Part shown: piece after piece, positions 1-35,191 of the stretch
How positions within the stretch are numbered: the stretch's first letter is position 1
Layout of the letters: each line of letters begins with the position of its first letter
Assembly (NCBI GenBank): GCA_030159075.1
Contig: BROG01000076.1
Span: 1,662,820-1,726,819, forward strand
Length of the DNA: 64,000 nucleotides
Source of the DNA: Atrina japonica
Lineage: Eukaryota; Mollusca; Bivalvia; Pterioida; Pinnidae
Direction of reading: 5' to 3'
Notes under the pieces: generated by a model
Told to the model about the DNA's origin: nothing
Seen by the model: the letters and a program-made list of their open reading frames with translations, nothing else
Databases searched by the model: none
Program-made: the position numbers and the translations under genes

Positions 1-3000
1 CAACTCAATACACAGCAATACCACTGATGTTTAAATATTGAAGTCAAGAAAATGAAAAGAATACTGTGTTACTTATCCTGGATCTATTATATAATTCATA
101 TTTCAATGGATAAATACCCGAGCGTTAATGACTTGGCTTAATGATCTGACATCATAACTACAGACAGCTCCATAATGTGTATTGGGGAGCTGAGTATTAA
201 ACGGTTAAGCCATTAAAGATAAAAGTCGCTGGCCACTGGTCAGGTACACAGAAGGCGTGAAATGTGACACTAAATGGGTCAAATTCTAATGGGATAATGA
301 ATTGTGCAATCGCTGAATGAGGGAATTAACGAGAGAGTGAAGGAAACCATTGAACCATGATTAAATTTGTAAACACATGCCGAAGTTGAAAATAAAGGTA
401 CACACGTCAAAGATTCGACATAAAAAATGATAATTATATTATAGGTTTATGTGTTCTCTTTGTCCCTTTAATTTGTTACACAAGTCACAAAGCTAGTTTT
501 TGCATTATCGGGGTTTTAGTTAGGTTGGTAGCGGCATTCCTGGCTACTTACATATGATTTTAATACGAGGGCGACAGCCGCCATTTTGTTGCCGCTTCTT
601 TCGATAGCTTTCAAAAATTTTCAGATAATATAAAATGCAATATAGGTGTCACTGAATGAAATTACAATCTAGTCAAATTATTTCAATATGCACTTAATTT
701 CCTGTATTTACCTCAAATCGAAATTCGTAATTGCTTACCTACATCGGATGCAAATCAGTGCTTTCCCTTCTCGTAAATTCACGTGATGTAAAACAACTCT
801 TGATTGGTTGAAGGGTATTCGCCTAATGTCACCTAAGAAACTTTGACGTCAATCTGATTCGCGCTATATACGAAATAACTCCTTGTGCTGGATAAAAGAA
901 ATATTTGAACATCGTTAAGATATAGTAAATTTAGGGGAAATAAATTGTGTTATGCTTTTTAACAACGATTTTGAACAAAGACACCGGCCTATGTAAAATT
1001 TCAGCTTGGACTTTGAAGAGGTGAATCTCATAATATGAATACTTAGTGTCACTGAAAAATGAAAAAATATCCAACCACGAAAAAAGAAAATTTCTTATCT
1101 AAAAAGTAAAACACTCAGAAAAAAAAATACGACTAATACGGTTCAATTTAAATCTTGGAACTGTAAATGTATGTTACGGGAGTCGGTTAGTTTTTAGAAA
1201 GGGTGTTTTTATTGGGCCCCATCAGCGAAATATATAGATATTTTAACATATAGGCCAACTCGATCTTCCTTCCCTGTTGCCCATCATTTCGGTAAAGAAA
1301 TTTTTGTTTTTTTCCTCAGTTTGTATGAATATGAAAACTTATTTGTAAACTTGGCAAATTTTGCATTATATCAAAATGTAAGTTATATCTTACCAATTAT
1401 TTACACATGTGTGTATGCATAGGTACAGGGGCAACCAGGGACGCCCCCTCCCCATACTTTCTCACATACAAATTTTTTATACATTATCAACACTTCTGCA
1501 ATCCAGGTAAAAAGGCTTAACTCTCTGGACTTTGATAATTGAACATTTTTGTGAAGCATACCCTGGACCACGGGGAAATGGCGATTTTTGTGTTCGGAAG
1601 CTAGAGAATGTCTCACCAGGCTTCCGAATTAATCCATCAACGATATTTTTAACGATAAAGAGGTCTAAATTCAATGTCTGGAGTATACTTGGCCAAAATT
1701 CTGTCCCGATTTTAGTAACTTTTTTGCTGATCCTGCCTTCTTTTGAGAGAATAATCAAAGAAAAATCGCGTATTTTCGCGTCTGGATGCAGAAAAAAGGA
1801 TTCCAAATTGTAACAAAAATGTGTCTGAGTAAAACCCTACTCCTAATTAAATATTGCCTCACAATTAATCCAATACTTAGAAATATGTGCAGTGATAAGG
1901 GAGAAAGTGCCGTCTAAAGTTGATAAAATAGGTGCAAAACCTTTCATCTTTTCTATAAAAAGTTGAAAAATTAAAGACAAATTTCCAAAAATTTTCGACT
2001 TTAATTAAGATTTACTCCATCTTTAAATCATCCCTCTACTATTGATGAAATCATCACTCTACTATTGATGAGGTATGCACTGCATAAACAATTTTAATCT
2101 TAAGTTTAATTTTTAATTTTTAAAGTATAAACAAGTTTAATTAATGTCACCAACCTTAAACCTTACCCCTTTTAAAACCACCTTTTGATTTGCTTCCTAC
2201 ACCACTGCAAAAAAAAAAGTTCCGCCCCTCTTTGAAAACTCCTGGATCCGCCCCTGTAATCCATTCTCAATATTTTGAATGGCTGTGCCCCTCCCCACTT
2301 TTCTGGACACAGCTTCGCCACTGTTTTTTGTATTTACCACCACCCATCCAGTAAATTAAAAAATTAAAACATGACAGAAATAATTGTCGAAGTGCATTTA
2401 TAGAACTATGTGTCAGTGGCATATCACTGATTCGGGACACTTTGGCTATATAATTCAGAGAACAAATAAATCGAATAAATGATTTGATAAATAAGAAAAA
2501 AGAAGAAATAACTAAAACTGTGTTAGGAATAAGCAAATGAATAAAACTGACAAATTTAGTGATAAATTTGTATCTGCAAATACATTGAACTAAACATTAA
2601 AATAATAATAAAACTCAGAGACTCCGTGTCCTCTCAATGAGAGTCCCTCCCCGGTCAAAAATATAGAATATATTCCGACTAGATGTAGATTTTAAAACAT
2701 CGCATGAGAAGCATAGGGCTGGAGAAGAAGTCGTTTGATATGTGGGGTATATAAAATACGCACGTGTAAAATCAACCCACGGCATTTTAATTGAAGCTCA
2801 CGTGCACACCTGGAATTCGATCTTTTTTAAAACGTACCGGGTTAATGTGAAAATAGAGCTACTATGAAACACATCGTGTCATTCCAGACATTTCAAACAA
2901 ATTTATGAATTCCAGACATTTCGAACAAATTAATTAATTGTTAAAGCTATATAAAACGCGAACTTTGTAACTAAGGCTTTGGTAATGTATGGTTTAACCA

Positions 3001-3041
3001 AGTTGTCACCTTTAATTATCTACGCGAAAAGCGTTTTTTTA
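1..3041. other. Intergenic, no gene recognised
   Basis: No convincing exon was found on either strand. The short open frames (for example 1477-1813) overlap each other on opposite strands and resemble nothing known. Around 2210-2330 there are fragments of a dispersed repeat (phrases such as GGATCCGCCCCTG and TTCGCCACTG). A CRE-like TGACGTCA at 844-851 and an inverted CCAAT box near 812 lie close together, but no gene start was seen beside them. Confidence 0.5.
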
Positions 3042-3055
3042 TATTTCGCTGTGTT

Positions 3056-3288
3056 TGTTTGTTTATTTTACCCATATGGAGACGTCACCAAATGCCAGTG
3101 AATGGCTTCAAATTTTGGCCTATTGAGCCTTTGAGCAGTGAGGGTTCTTTAACGTGCCGATACCTACTGTGGCACAGGACCTCGGTTTTTACTGTCTCAC
3201 CCGAAGGACAGGAAACCAACTTGTCACCGGCTAGACTCGAACTCACGATCAAGAGTCGATCAAGCTACCGACTGAACCAGGCCAGCTC
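3056..3288 (-). repeat. tRNA-headed SINE with 14-bp target duplication
   Basis: Read on the minus strand this has a tRNA-like head, a central domain with the phrase CGGCACGTTAAAGAACCCTC, and a tail built on AAACAAACAAAC. It is flanked by the 14-bp direct repeat TATTTCGCTGTGTT at 3042-3055 and 3289-3302, the mark of retrotransposition. The host DNA (about 3020-3640) is itself a CpG-rich repeat full of TTTTCGCG-like phrases. The central domain matches the copy at 25.57-25.87 kb. Confidence 0.8.
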
Positions 3289-3302
3289 TATTTCGCTGTG
3301 TT

Positions 3303-3640
3303 ACAGCGACATTACGATAATTATCGTCTTTTCGTCCCGCCAATTATCGTTTTTTTCACAGCGACATAAGAAGGAGACGAAACTATCCAACGTGAAATAA
3401 CAAAAACATGAAGTAGCTGGGACAAAGCGAAATAACAAATTGGCAGAAATCAGCCACCACACGAAAAGGCACCATTTTAGACTTTTAAAAATTTTCCCTT
3501 TTCGCGTAACTTTTGTTGCCCTTTCGTGTTGTTATGACCAACGTGATAATCCGCCGAACGCCGCCTTTTCGCGTCCACCGAAAGTCGTCCTTTCGCCTTG
3601 TAAATTAAATTTGCCTGGCGAAAAGGGCCAGGGGTAAACT
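3303..3640. repeat. CpG-rich palindromic repeat hosting a SINE
   Basis: This stretch is unusually rich in CG for the window and repeats phrases such as TTTTCGCG, CGAAAAGG and CAGCGACA in both orientations. It continues the sequence left of the SINE at 3056-3288, so the SINE split it. No transposase frame is visible. Confidence 0.5.
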
Positions 3641-3660
3641 TTTATTTCACTATTTTAACT

Positions 3661-3680
3661 ATAACCCTAACCCTAACCCT
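3661..3680. repeat. Short interstitial telomere-type repeat
   Basis: About three copies of CCCTAA, the complement of TTAGGG, lie in otherwise ordinary intergenic DNA. Too short to mark a chromosome end; it fits repair-associated or chance interstitial telomere sequence. Confidence 0.7.
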
Positions 3681-3967
3681 GTTTGTTAATCCCCTAGATG
3701 TGATTGACACTGAAATAAAAACATTCTTATAATTTTTTTTTTTATCATATAAAAATTATAGGCAGTCAAACTTATGATTTTCTGAAGAAAAAAAATATTT
3801 TGAGTATGGTGCTCAAAATTTCAGTACATACTTAAAATATATTTCTATTTTACTGAAATTTTCTTCAACTGAGTGATGTTTTTTTATCTATGCCACAATT
3901 ATACACAAATATCCACGTGCAACATAATCGAGAAACCCTGAAAAGTTAGTCGAGCTTGAGTACTGAG

Positions 3968-4296
3968 AGACCGCTTGCAGTGGTCTAGTGATAAAGTGTT
4001 CGACTTGCAAGTAGAAGCTCCCGGGTTCGATTCCCGGACCGGGTCATACCAAACACTTTAAAAATGGTAGTGACTGTTTTTTCGTCAAGTGCTCGGCATA
4101 CGAACTGAAAGTCACTAGTCTTCCGGATAAGACTGAAAACTGAGATCACATGTCACGGAAGGCGTTACACGTAAAAGGACCATCACTGCATTGGCGTCAG
4201 TAGAACTGACAAAAAATTGTAGCTGATGATGCATCTTCATGTAATTGAAAAATTCTTGGCGGGATGTAAAAAACAAACAAACAAACAAACAAAAAT
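3968..4296 (+). repeat. tRNA-derived SINE, full length
   Basis: The 5' part (about 3968-4046) resembles a tRNA, with A-box sequence TGGTCTAGTG and B-box GGTTCGATTCC. A central domain shared with other SINEs here follows (CCGGATAAGACTGAAAACTG, then GTAAAAGGACCATCACTG), and it ends in a run of AAAC units at 4265-4292. It is SINE-like rather than a functional tRNA because the anticodon stem does not pair well and the SINE body follows directly. Confidence 0.75.
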
Positions 4297-4734
4297 TGAG
4301 TAAATTTGGTGACTTCGGGACCCGAACCCCTTTTTTTTCAATATTGAGCGATGATTGAGTTCCTTCACTACCTACGATTGATTCTGTGTAATAAATATAC
4401 AAAAATGTCCAGTGGAGTCTGTGGATTTTCAGCTGAAAGTCATAACATGTAAGAAGAGACTGAGCATTGAGAGAATTTGTTGACTTCGGGTATTGTTAGC
4501 TTTACTGGATTTTTTTTTTATTTTCGGAATTCTGGTACACGGTTCTCTGCAAATGCCTCGTGGAACTGGATGACATTGGAAATGACACCGGATATATAAA
4601 AAAACTATAGACCCATTACCAAAATTACTTGTGTTGGAAAACTTTTCAGGTCCATTCTTAATTTATGATTTATCACAGCGTATTAGTATTACCCTTGAAA
4701 AAAAATTACCCTCTTCGTGACGTATCCCCTGCGT

Positions 4735-5975
4735 TAGACTTAGTATCTGCTACGCAAGACTTATTATCTCCTTCGTAGGACTTAGTATCTCCTATGTAAG
4801 ACTTATCTTCTACGTAAGACTCTTTATCTGCTACGTAAGACTTAGTATCTCCTACATATGACTTTTATCTCCTAGGTAAGACAGTCTCTCCTACGTAAGA
4901 CTTAGTATCTCCTACATAGGACTTAGTATCTCCAATGTAAGACTTTTCTCCTATGTAAGACTTTTTTATCTCCTACGTGAGACTTAGTATCTCCTATGTA
5001 AGACTTAGTATCTTCTACATAGGACTAAGTATCTCCTATGCAAGATTTATCTCCTATGTAAGACTGAGTATCTCCTAAGTAAGACTTAGTAACTCCTATG
5101 TAAGACTTGTCTCCTATGTAAGACTCTTTATCTAATACGTAAGACTAAGTATCTCCTATGTAAGACTAAGTATCTCCTGAGTAAGACAAGGTATCTCCTA
5201 CATAAGACTTAGTATCTCTTATGTAAGACTTATCTCCTACGTAATACTCTTTATCTCCCACATACGACTTAGTAGCTCCTATGTAGGAATTAGTATCTCC
5301 TATATAAGACATCTCCTATGTAATACTTAGTATCTCCTACACAAGGCTCTTTATCTCCTACATAAGATTAAGTATCTACTAAGTAAGAATTAGTATCTCC
5401 TATATAAGACATCTCCTATGTAATACTTAGTATCTCCTACACAAGGCTCTTTATCTCCTACATAAGATTAAGTATCTACTAAGTAAGAATTAGTATCTCC
5501 TATGTAAGACTCTTTATCTGCTATGTAAGACTTAGTATCTCCTAGGTAAGACTTAGTATCTCCTAGATAAGACTTTTTATTTCCTACATAAGACAGTATC
5601 TCCTACGTAAGACTTAGTATCTCCTACGTAGGACTTTGTATCTCCAATGTAAGACTTATCTCATACATAAGACTTTTTATCGCCTATATAAGAATTAGTA
5701 TCTCCTATGTAGGACTTAGTATCTCCTATATAAGACTTATATCCTACGTAAGACTCTTTATCTCCTACGTAGGACTTAGTATCTCCTACGTAAGACTTAG
5801 TATCTCCTACATAGGACTTAGTATCTCGTTTGTAAGACTTATATCCTATGTAAGACTCTTTTTCTCCTACGTAAGACTTAGTATCTCCTACGTAGGACTT
5901 AGTATCTCCTATGTAAGACTTATCTCCTACATAAGACTTTTTATCTCCGCCATAAGACTTTTTATTTTACATGCT
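4735..5975 (+). repeat. 21-bp tandem (minisatellite) array
   Basis: About 1.2 kb of degenerate units of the form CTCCTATGTAAGACTTAGTAT. Shorter units lacking TTAGTAT are interspersed, and a block of about 120 bp is itself duplicated (near 5297-5375 and 5395-5490). No coding potential. Confidence 0.9.
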
Positions 5976-6002
5976 TTTGTTATACTGAATTAAAACTAAG
6001 AA

Positions 6003-6560
6003 GAAAAAGTTATATTGTTTTTATAGATTTTGAAAAGGCCTTAGATAAAGTGTGGAGAGATGGTCAGTGGTACAAGATGTACTACAAGATGTGTATAAAT
6101 ACATATGTAATATCAATGGAAAATGTTTAATGTGAATTTTAATTTTTTTCAGGGTATCCAATCCAGGATAATCGTTGGTAATAGTTTTACTGATTACTTT
6201 CCATGCAATGAAGGCCTTAGACAAGGTGGAAATCTCTCACTATTCCTTTTTTTCTCTATCTTAATGATTTAGTCATTTTTACTATCAAAAAATGTCAAAG
6301 GTTTAACTTGTATTACCAATGATATAGAAAATGATATTGATGTATCTGAAACTCTTTTACTCTATTATATGCAGGTGACACAATCTTATTTCCCGACTCT
6401 GTAAATGATTTGCAATTATCGGTACAACTTAACAATTTTAATGAATATTCTGAACCTTTGAGACTTAAAATTAATATAGATAAAACTAAATTCATGATAT
6501 TCTCCAAGAGACCTACAAATCAAGAGATTTCATTCAAGATTGATATATACACAAGATAAA
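6003..6560 (+). pseudogene. Decayed LINE reverse transcriptase fragment
   Basis: Frame-by-frame translation gives stretches typical of non-LTR retrotransposon reverse transcriptases: FIDFEKALDKVWRDG from about 6023, then NEGLRQGGNLSLFLF from about 6209, and NIDKTKFMIFSKRP near 6474. The catalytic YADD region (about 6363-6380) is disrupted by a frameshift, and stop codons separate the pieces, so no enzyme is made. The 5' and 3' parts of the LINE are absent. The clade (CR1/Jockey-like or other) cannot be fixed from this fragment. Confidence 0.8.
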
Positions 6561-7140
6561 CTATTGCATAAATCCTGTGTGTAAAATTTCCCTCTCATTG
6601 CTTTAAAGTTAACATTTGAATATTTGGCAAATTCTAGCATAATGAGTTGTTTGTAATTACTTTCGTTAACCAGTGTTAGGTTACCTGGTTACATAGTGGT
6701 TGATAATACATCTACAATGATTGTGATAAGGATATGTAACTCACTAGTCAACAGGGGATGTGAACCCCTCCATGACACTTGATCTCACTTCCTGATCCAT
6801 GTTTGTCCAATGTTCGCCAGATTTGTAGACTGTTTCCGAAAATTAATGGTTAATACTTTGGTTTCTGTGATTTTTACAGTATACACCCATTTGTGCAGAA
6901 AATATCCCAAAATTCCTGACCAATGAAATCATCGCAATCAATGTGGCCACTAATCACTCCAGATGGCTCAAATCTAAACACTGTGTTTAGTAATAATGTT
7001 CAATTTATAACAGGTATCAATTAATTAATTAATTAGTGCAAAGGTTGAAAATATCAATATACACATTATTTCAAATGACGTATATTTCTAAACATTTGTC
7101 ACACCCTTGGTAAAACTGGAAAGGGCACAGTAATAACTTT
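6561..7140. other. Intergenic, nothing recognised
   Basis: No exon, RNA gene or clear repeat was identified. A TTAATTAATTAATTA microsatellite-like run sits near 7018-7034. Confidence 0.4.
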
Positions 7141-7143
7141 CAT

Positions 7144-7330
7144 GGTTTTTAAACTTGTTTATTTCACAACGATGAACAAACAATTTTGAACAACTTATAT
7201 AAATGTCTCTGGTTGGCTCCGATGTTAGTGTTGGGTGCTTGCCGTGGGAGGAAACAGGAGTACCCGCAGGAAACTCATGTGTCCGACCAACATCTATTCC
7301 ACTAATTGAGAATACAGCAACCAGCTTTAC
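7144..7330 (-). repeat. SINE fragment (same family as 19.24 kb)
   Basis: On the minus strand this carries the block CGGGTACTCCTGTTTCCTCC and ends with a GTTTGTTCATCGTTGTGAAA-type tail leading into AATAAACAAG. The same block and tail occur in the plus-strand copy at 19.24-19.49 kb. The tRNA-like head is missing, so the copy is 5' truncated. Confidence 0.65.
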
Positions 7331-7900
7331 TGGAGCTGGAAAAAGACTACCAACCTTCCACAAGTCAACTGGCAAACTTTCTCACAGAATTAGCTGCAGT
7401 TCAAGTGTGCTTCGAACTTGTGCTGACTTAAGGCGAGAGACTTCAAGGTACATATGAAGCTATAAATACATGGAAGATAACTTGTATAACACTTCATTGT
7501 CTCCAGGAAGTGATGAACCAATTTAAAACCTATAGATAAGTTCAAATCAGAAAAATGTTAAATTTATTCCCCACAAAAATTAAACAGCGATCAGTAAACA
7601 ATGATCCCGGATTTCACAATATACAATTTAAACTTGAGTTCTGAGACAGATTTTATTCAGTTTAATTACATGGACAACTTGAGATATATATTCAGATTTC
7701 ATTATTTTCAAAATTCTGTTTACTGGTTCCTATGGAAATGAAAATCATCACAAGCATTCGAAACATTTTTCATCGAATGAAATGTTCATCATGTAAGATA
7801 TCAACACCACAAGATAACTAGACCTGATTATGATGCATGAAGTAAATTCTGGTTACCATGACAATATTATTCTCTTGGAATATTACTGGGATTTAGATAT

Positions 7901-8077
7901 GCAGTGAAACTTGTATATAAAGACCCCTTTTCGGACACAAGAAAACCAGTCTTTATAGGGAGGTGGTCTTTATAAAGAGGTTGATTTGTACACAAATGGT
8001 ACTATTGGGGACAGCTAAAAACAGTCTTTATGACCAGGTGATCTTTATACACAGGTGGTCGCTAAAGTTTCACTGTA
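7901..8077. mobile_element. MITE, CAGTGAAACTTGTATATAA family
   Basis: Begins GCAGTGAAACTTGT and ends AAGTTTCACTGTA, so the termini are inverted repeats. The interior repeats the phrase GGTGGTCTTTATA. The same element recurs at 10.87, 12.0, 22.87 and 50.09 kb. TA flanks and CAGTRRAACC-like ends resemble pogo/Tigger-type (Tc1-mariner) MITEs, which is an inference; no transposase is present. Confidence 0.75.
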
Positions 8078-8151
8078 AATAAATTTAAAATCACATAATC
8101 ATTAAAAGTTTGATAACACAAGTTATTGTAATTTTGTTATATTAATCTGTG

Positions 8152-8373
8152 TACTGTATAGTTGCTTTTATTCAAGGATGATTTAATTTTGCTATATTTG
8201 CGTTAAAAGAAAATACCACAAAATTAATTACCCATGAATATAATACCTGACACTTATGAAGTATCAGAAAGACAATTTGTAACCAATTTTGCATGAGAAT
8301 TAATACCCGTGAATAAGTTCCTTTCAGAAAAACACAAAAAATTTTCCCTGTGAAATTAAACGACTATACAGCA
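8152..8373. mobile_element. MITE, TACTGTATAGTTGCTTTTATTC family
   Basis: Termini TACTGTATAGTTG and CGACTATACAGCA are inverted repeats. The interior contains phrases such as CCCATGAATATAATACC shared with the oppositely oriented copy at 11.75-11.97 kb. Non-coding. Confidence 0.65.
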
Positions 8374-8433
8374 AAGAATTAGCATATAATGCATTCACAT
8401 TCTCCGATTACTGGTATAAAAATAGATTTTATC

Positions 8434-8602
8434 TACAGTGGAACTTGTCTTCAGAGATCACTTTTATAAACCTTTTACCACCTGTCTTCTGAGATGATAT
8501 TTCGAAAACCACTTGATCACATAACCCTTTTGATAAAACCTCTTTTGACAGACCACATTTCAGTGGCAGATGGTTTGGTTCCTCAAGACAAACTCCATTG
8601 TA
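8434..8602. mobile_element. MITE, CAGTGGAACYTGTCTT family
   Basis: Starts TACAGTGGAACTTGTCTTC and ends AAGACAAACTCCATTGTA. The interior is largely self-complementary with GAGA-type phrases. It lies about 40 bp past the ACY1 stop codon. Copies recur at 16.74, 23.09, 28.07, 53.6, 62.2 and 62.8 kb. Confidence 0.7.
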
Positions 8603-8635
8603 ATATATTGTGTCCTTGTCACTGGATGTAAAATT

Positions 8636-8641
8636 TTTATT
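8636..8641 (-). promoter_or_regulatory. Candidate poly(A) signal of ACY1
   Basis: On the minus strand AATAAA follows the ACY1 stop codon with no intervening base. If used, the 3' UTR would be only about 20-30 nt. The next AATAAA downstream is near 8167, so a longer UTR is equally possible. Confidence 0.4.
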
Positions 8642-32087
<23,446 letters not shown>

Positions 32088-32543
32088 CTCTCTTCTTTTA
32101 GTTGTGCTATGCTCTGAATTTACTGGAGAATTTGTGACGGCGTTCACGTTGAAGTACGAGAGCCCATATATGTCACAAGATGTCACAACTGTAGGCTACA
32201 CATAAGCTAAGATCTACATGTGAACTAAATAATAAATGCATAAATCACTGATAAGGTGTGATACATACCTAGATATTGCACAAAATGGTGTACTTGCAGC
32301 GATATACAGCCACTTACCTAAAGTTTATATATTTTATCATCTTTTACTCTTCATATATCGATAGAACACATATAAAAAAAAAATTGTGAACTTCTGATCG
32401 TTAAACAGAAAATGTTTCCAAGTTTCATTGCTGATTTGGATGTAATTTTTTTCTAATTTGTAATTTCAAAAATTTCACAATTTTACTTACCCAAAATATA
32501 TACTGAAACTATTCAATTCTTTGTTTAACAGTGTAAATTCTAT

Positions 32544-32583
32544 CAGCGATATATAAAGTTAATATTAGCTCTATATATCGCTG
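32544..32583. mobile_element. 40-bp palindromic micro-element
   Basis: Inverted ends CAGCGATATATAAAG and CTATATATCGCTG enclose a short spacer. Direct repeats ATTCTAT (7 bp) sit at 32537-32543 and 32584-32590. The same palindrome, with a different 7-bp direct repeat, lies at 43285-43314. A half copy is at 42389-42403. Confidence 0.65.
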
Positions 32584-32797
32584 ATTCTATTGAAATGCGA
32601 TCAGAAACGGTTTCATCTTTTCAACTTTTGGCAAGTGACTGTAAAATTCACTAAATTAGGCTATCTGCGTGCATGTTGACTATTATAGATAACAAATGGC
32701 TGACATGCAAAATTCACAGATAAGGCGTGATATTTTAAAAGATGGTGCACAAATGTAGACTACTTTTAGCAATATATATATTAAATATATGCTGGCG

Positions 32798-32832
<35 letters not shown>

Positions 32833-33026
32833 TATGAATATAAAGATCTATCGCTGGCATTTGACCCCCCTCTCTCTCTCTCTCTCTCTCTGTCCTGGAG
32901 TTGGAAAGCATTGTAGAGCTACCATGTACTATGCGCTCTGTTCGTAGTTTTTCTGTAAAACACGACACAATATCTAAAAAGCGTATAAGGTACTGGTAGT
33001 AGCCTACGTGATCATTACTATACGTG

Positions 33027-33127
<101 letters not shown>

Positions 33128-33666
33128 CACATTTCTTCATTTCACAGATACAAATAGAATTCGTTGGTGCACTTATGATGTATATATACATAAATATATT
33201 TTAAACCTATTTTTATGATATAACTTTTACTATGTCTGAATATATTATACATTTATACATATTTATCGTTAATAATATAATAATTTACTTTATTCATTCA
33301 ATACACAATAGACAATACCATTGTAGTAGAAATAAACATTTGCATTTAGCTTCATGTGTTTAAATATATATATTGAATTACAATTATTTTAAAAAGGAAA
33401 GTTTGAGAAATGTTTCTCATGATTTTCTTCCATTTTCTTTTTTTTTCGTAAACAAACAAGTATATTGACACGTTCTCACAGAATGTTTCATCTCAGCTAT
33501 TTACCTGCTGTAATTATCTGCCCTCGTTTGCTGTTCATTTTACACACCTCTTTAATCAGATGTGATAATTACTTAATTACCGATAAAAACATGAGTAGCC
33601 CTTTTTCGCACGTCCTTGGACAACTGGCCGAAGACGCCGTGCGCCAAATTATGAGGGTCTCGTCAA

Positions 33667-33707
33667 CATTGTTATACAAACTCGAGCATTGTTGATGTAA
33701 AACAATG
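33667..33707 (+). promoter_or_regulatory. Cluster of three SOX-type motifs (copy 1)
   Basis: CATTGTT at 33667-33673 and 33687-33693 and AACAATG at 33701-33707 match the SOX/HMG-box consensus (A/T)(A/T)CAA(A/T)G in either orientation. All three are kept in copy 2. Binding is not shown. Confidence 0.5.
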
Positions 33708-33742
33708 GGGAAGTGATAATTTGAGTAAATTTGACCATGCTC

Positions 33743-33774
33743 TATATAAGCTCCATCGTATGACCTGGTCATAC
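33743..33774 (+). promoter_or_regulatory. TATA box and 17-bp palindrome (copy 1)
   Basis: TATATAA at 33743-33749 is followed at 33758-33774 by a perfect 17-bp palindrome, GTATGACC-T-GGTCATAC, placed where transcription would be expected to start. The 5' UTR would be about 30 nt. Confidence 0.65.
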
Positions 33775-33803
33775 AGTCGTGATCAACAACAAATCCCAAC
33801 ATC

Positions 33804-35054
33804 ATGTCTTCTCCTAGCGTATATGAACCTCTCTTTGTGAACACCGCCATAGAATACGAGCTTGACAGCAGGTTATTTCCTGGTATTGATGATCCTCGCC
33901 GCGCAATGGAGCCCAAGTTGTTGATTCACAGTGAACGAACATGTGGATGTTTCACCTGTAATACTGCTGATGTTGATCTCTACGAGTTGATAGGTAAGTG
34001 TTGAAACAATAGCTTTTTGACCTATTGCTTTTTTTCAGTTTTCGGTCGAGTAATACGAACATCAAGATAATTTGTATTACAGTTCACTTAAATTGATGCA
34101 GAAAAAAACATAAATCATTACTATGTCAATAAGTTAAAGCGAAACATACAACAATACAAACGTTGAATTTGGGTAAAGATTTAATTTTCTGTTTTGCATA
34201 TTAATTTGAACTACATAGATTAATTACATACTTGTCAGGTCTCGCCTTTAAATAAGGAGACTCCCTATTTTTTATGTAAAATTATTATAATTTCTTATAC
34301 AAAAATGCATGTCTCCCCATGAAAAATTTAAATTTTCCTATTTATTCTATAAAATATAAGAGTCTCCCCCCCATCAGTATGAAAATTTTTCAATATTGGC
34401 AAGTCTGGAATTACATTGCAAAACATTTTTATTTACATTTTATTTTGATTTAATGTTTAAAAATTACAAGGTATACCATATATATTTTTAGATAGATGGG
34501 TATATATTATATATGAATTCTAAGGATATAAAAGAACTAAATAATGTATGCTGTCTTACATCAGTCGTCACTGAGAGATAGTTCACTGCATTTAACATAT
34601 TCCTATTATTTGATAAGTATTATAGATAAGGAATTTAACCTATAAATATTTATGACAAAATTAATGTGTATTGTTTTACTCTTTTACAGATTCATGTTCC
34701 AAAGATGAAGCAGATGTACCCAACATTCCAGTGTTGAATTGTATAGATGATTTTCTTGACGAACTCGAGGAGGAAACTGATGAATTTATAGATGATTCGA
34801 TAGAACCAACAACACCGGAGTTACCTCCCTTTGAACTCGCCTTTCTGTTGGAAGAAGTGTTGCATAGTTATGTGGATATGAACGCTTTGTCATGTTATTC
34901 GAACGGAGGATCTAGGAAGCGAAAGTGTTCGTATTTTTCTGACATTGATGATGTTCCATACAAGCGAATTTGTGTTGATTCCGTGTGTTCGGATGAATTT
35001 CTTGATGACACACATACTGTGTTTGGTTCTGAATCCATGTGTAGAGGATCTTAA
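33804..35054 (+). CDS. Unknown two-exon nuclear-type protein, copy 1
   Basis: Exons 33804-33993 and 34690-35054 (donor GTAAGT, acceptor TTTTACAG, phase 1) give 184 aa. The family was not recognised. Exon 1 encodes residues 1-63, with MSSPSVYEPLFV at the start and a CGCFTC cysteine cluster near residues 48-53. Exon 2 has a strongly acidic stretch (ELEEETDEFIDD), a hydrophobic helix-like segment (ELAFLLEEVLHSYVDM), a basic RKRK that could be a nuclear localisation signal, and a conserved SYFSDIDDVPYKRICVDS-like C-terminal block. Acidic plus helical plus NLS-like features suggest a small nuclear regulator, which is inference. No signal peptide or membrane segment is seen. A nearly identical inverted copy is at 41.3-43.0 kb: exon 1 differs at 2 of 63 residues and exon 2 at about 13 of 120 plus a two-residue indel. 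The short intron, TATA promoter and conservation of coding over intron sequence argue that both are real genes. Confidence 0.8.
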
Positions 35055-35191
35055 TATGTCTTAATTTGTTATATTATTATACAAAACAGTGAACATATAT
35101 ACAAAGTGCTAAACAAGAGAGAACTATATATTAAGTTATTGTGAACATAATGGTGCTATTTCAATTGTTTTTTATATTTGTTTGTTAATGT

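Noticed and set aside
3968..4045. Functional tRNA gene
   Set aside because: A and B boxes are present, but the anticodon stem pairs poorly and a SINE body follows directly.
32088..32186. Upstream in-frame Met as the ACY1 start
   Set aside because: The 33 extra residues have no counterpart in the family, whose N-terminus starts at the block after 32087; a mitochondrial or other extension is not supported by composition.
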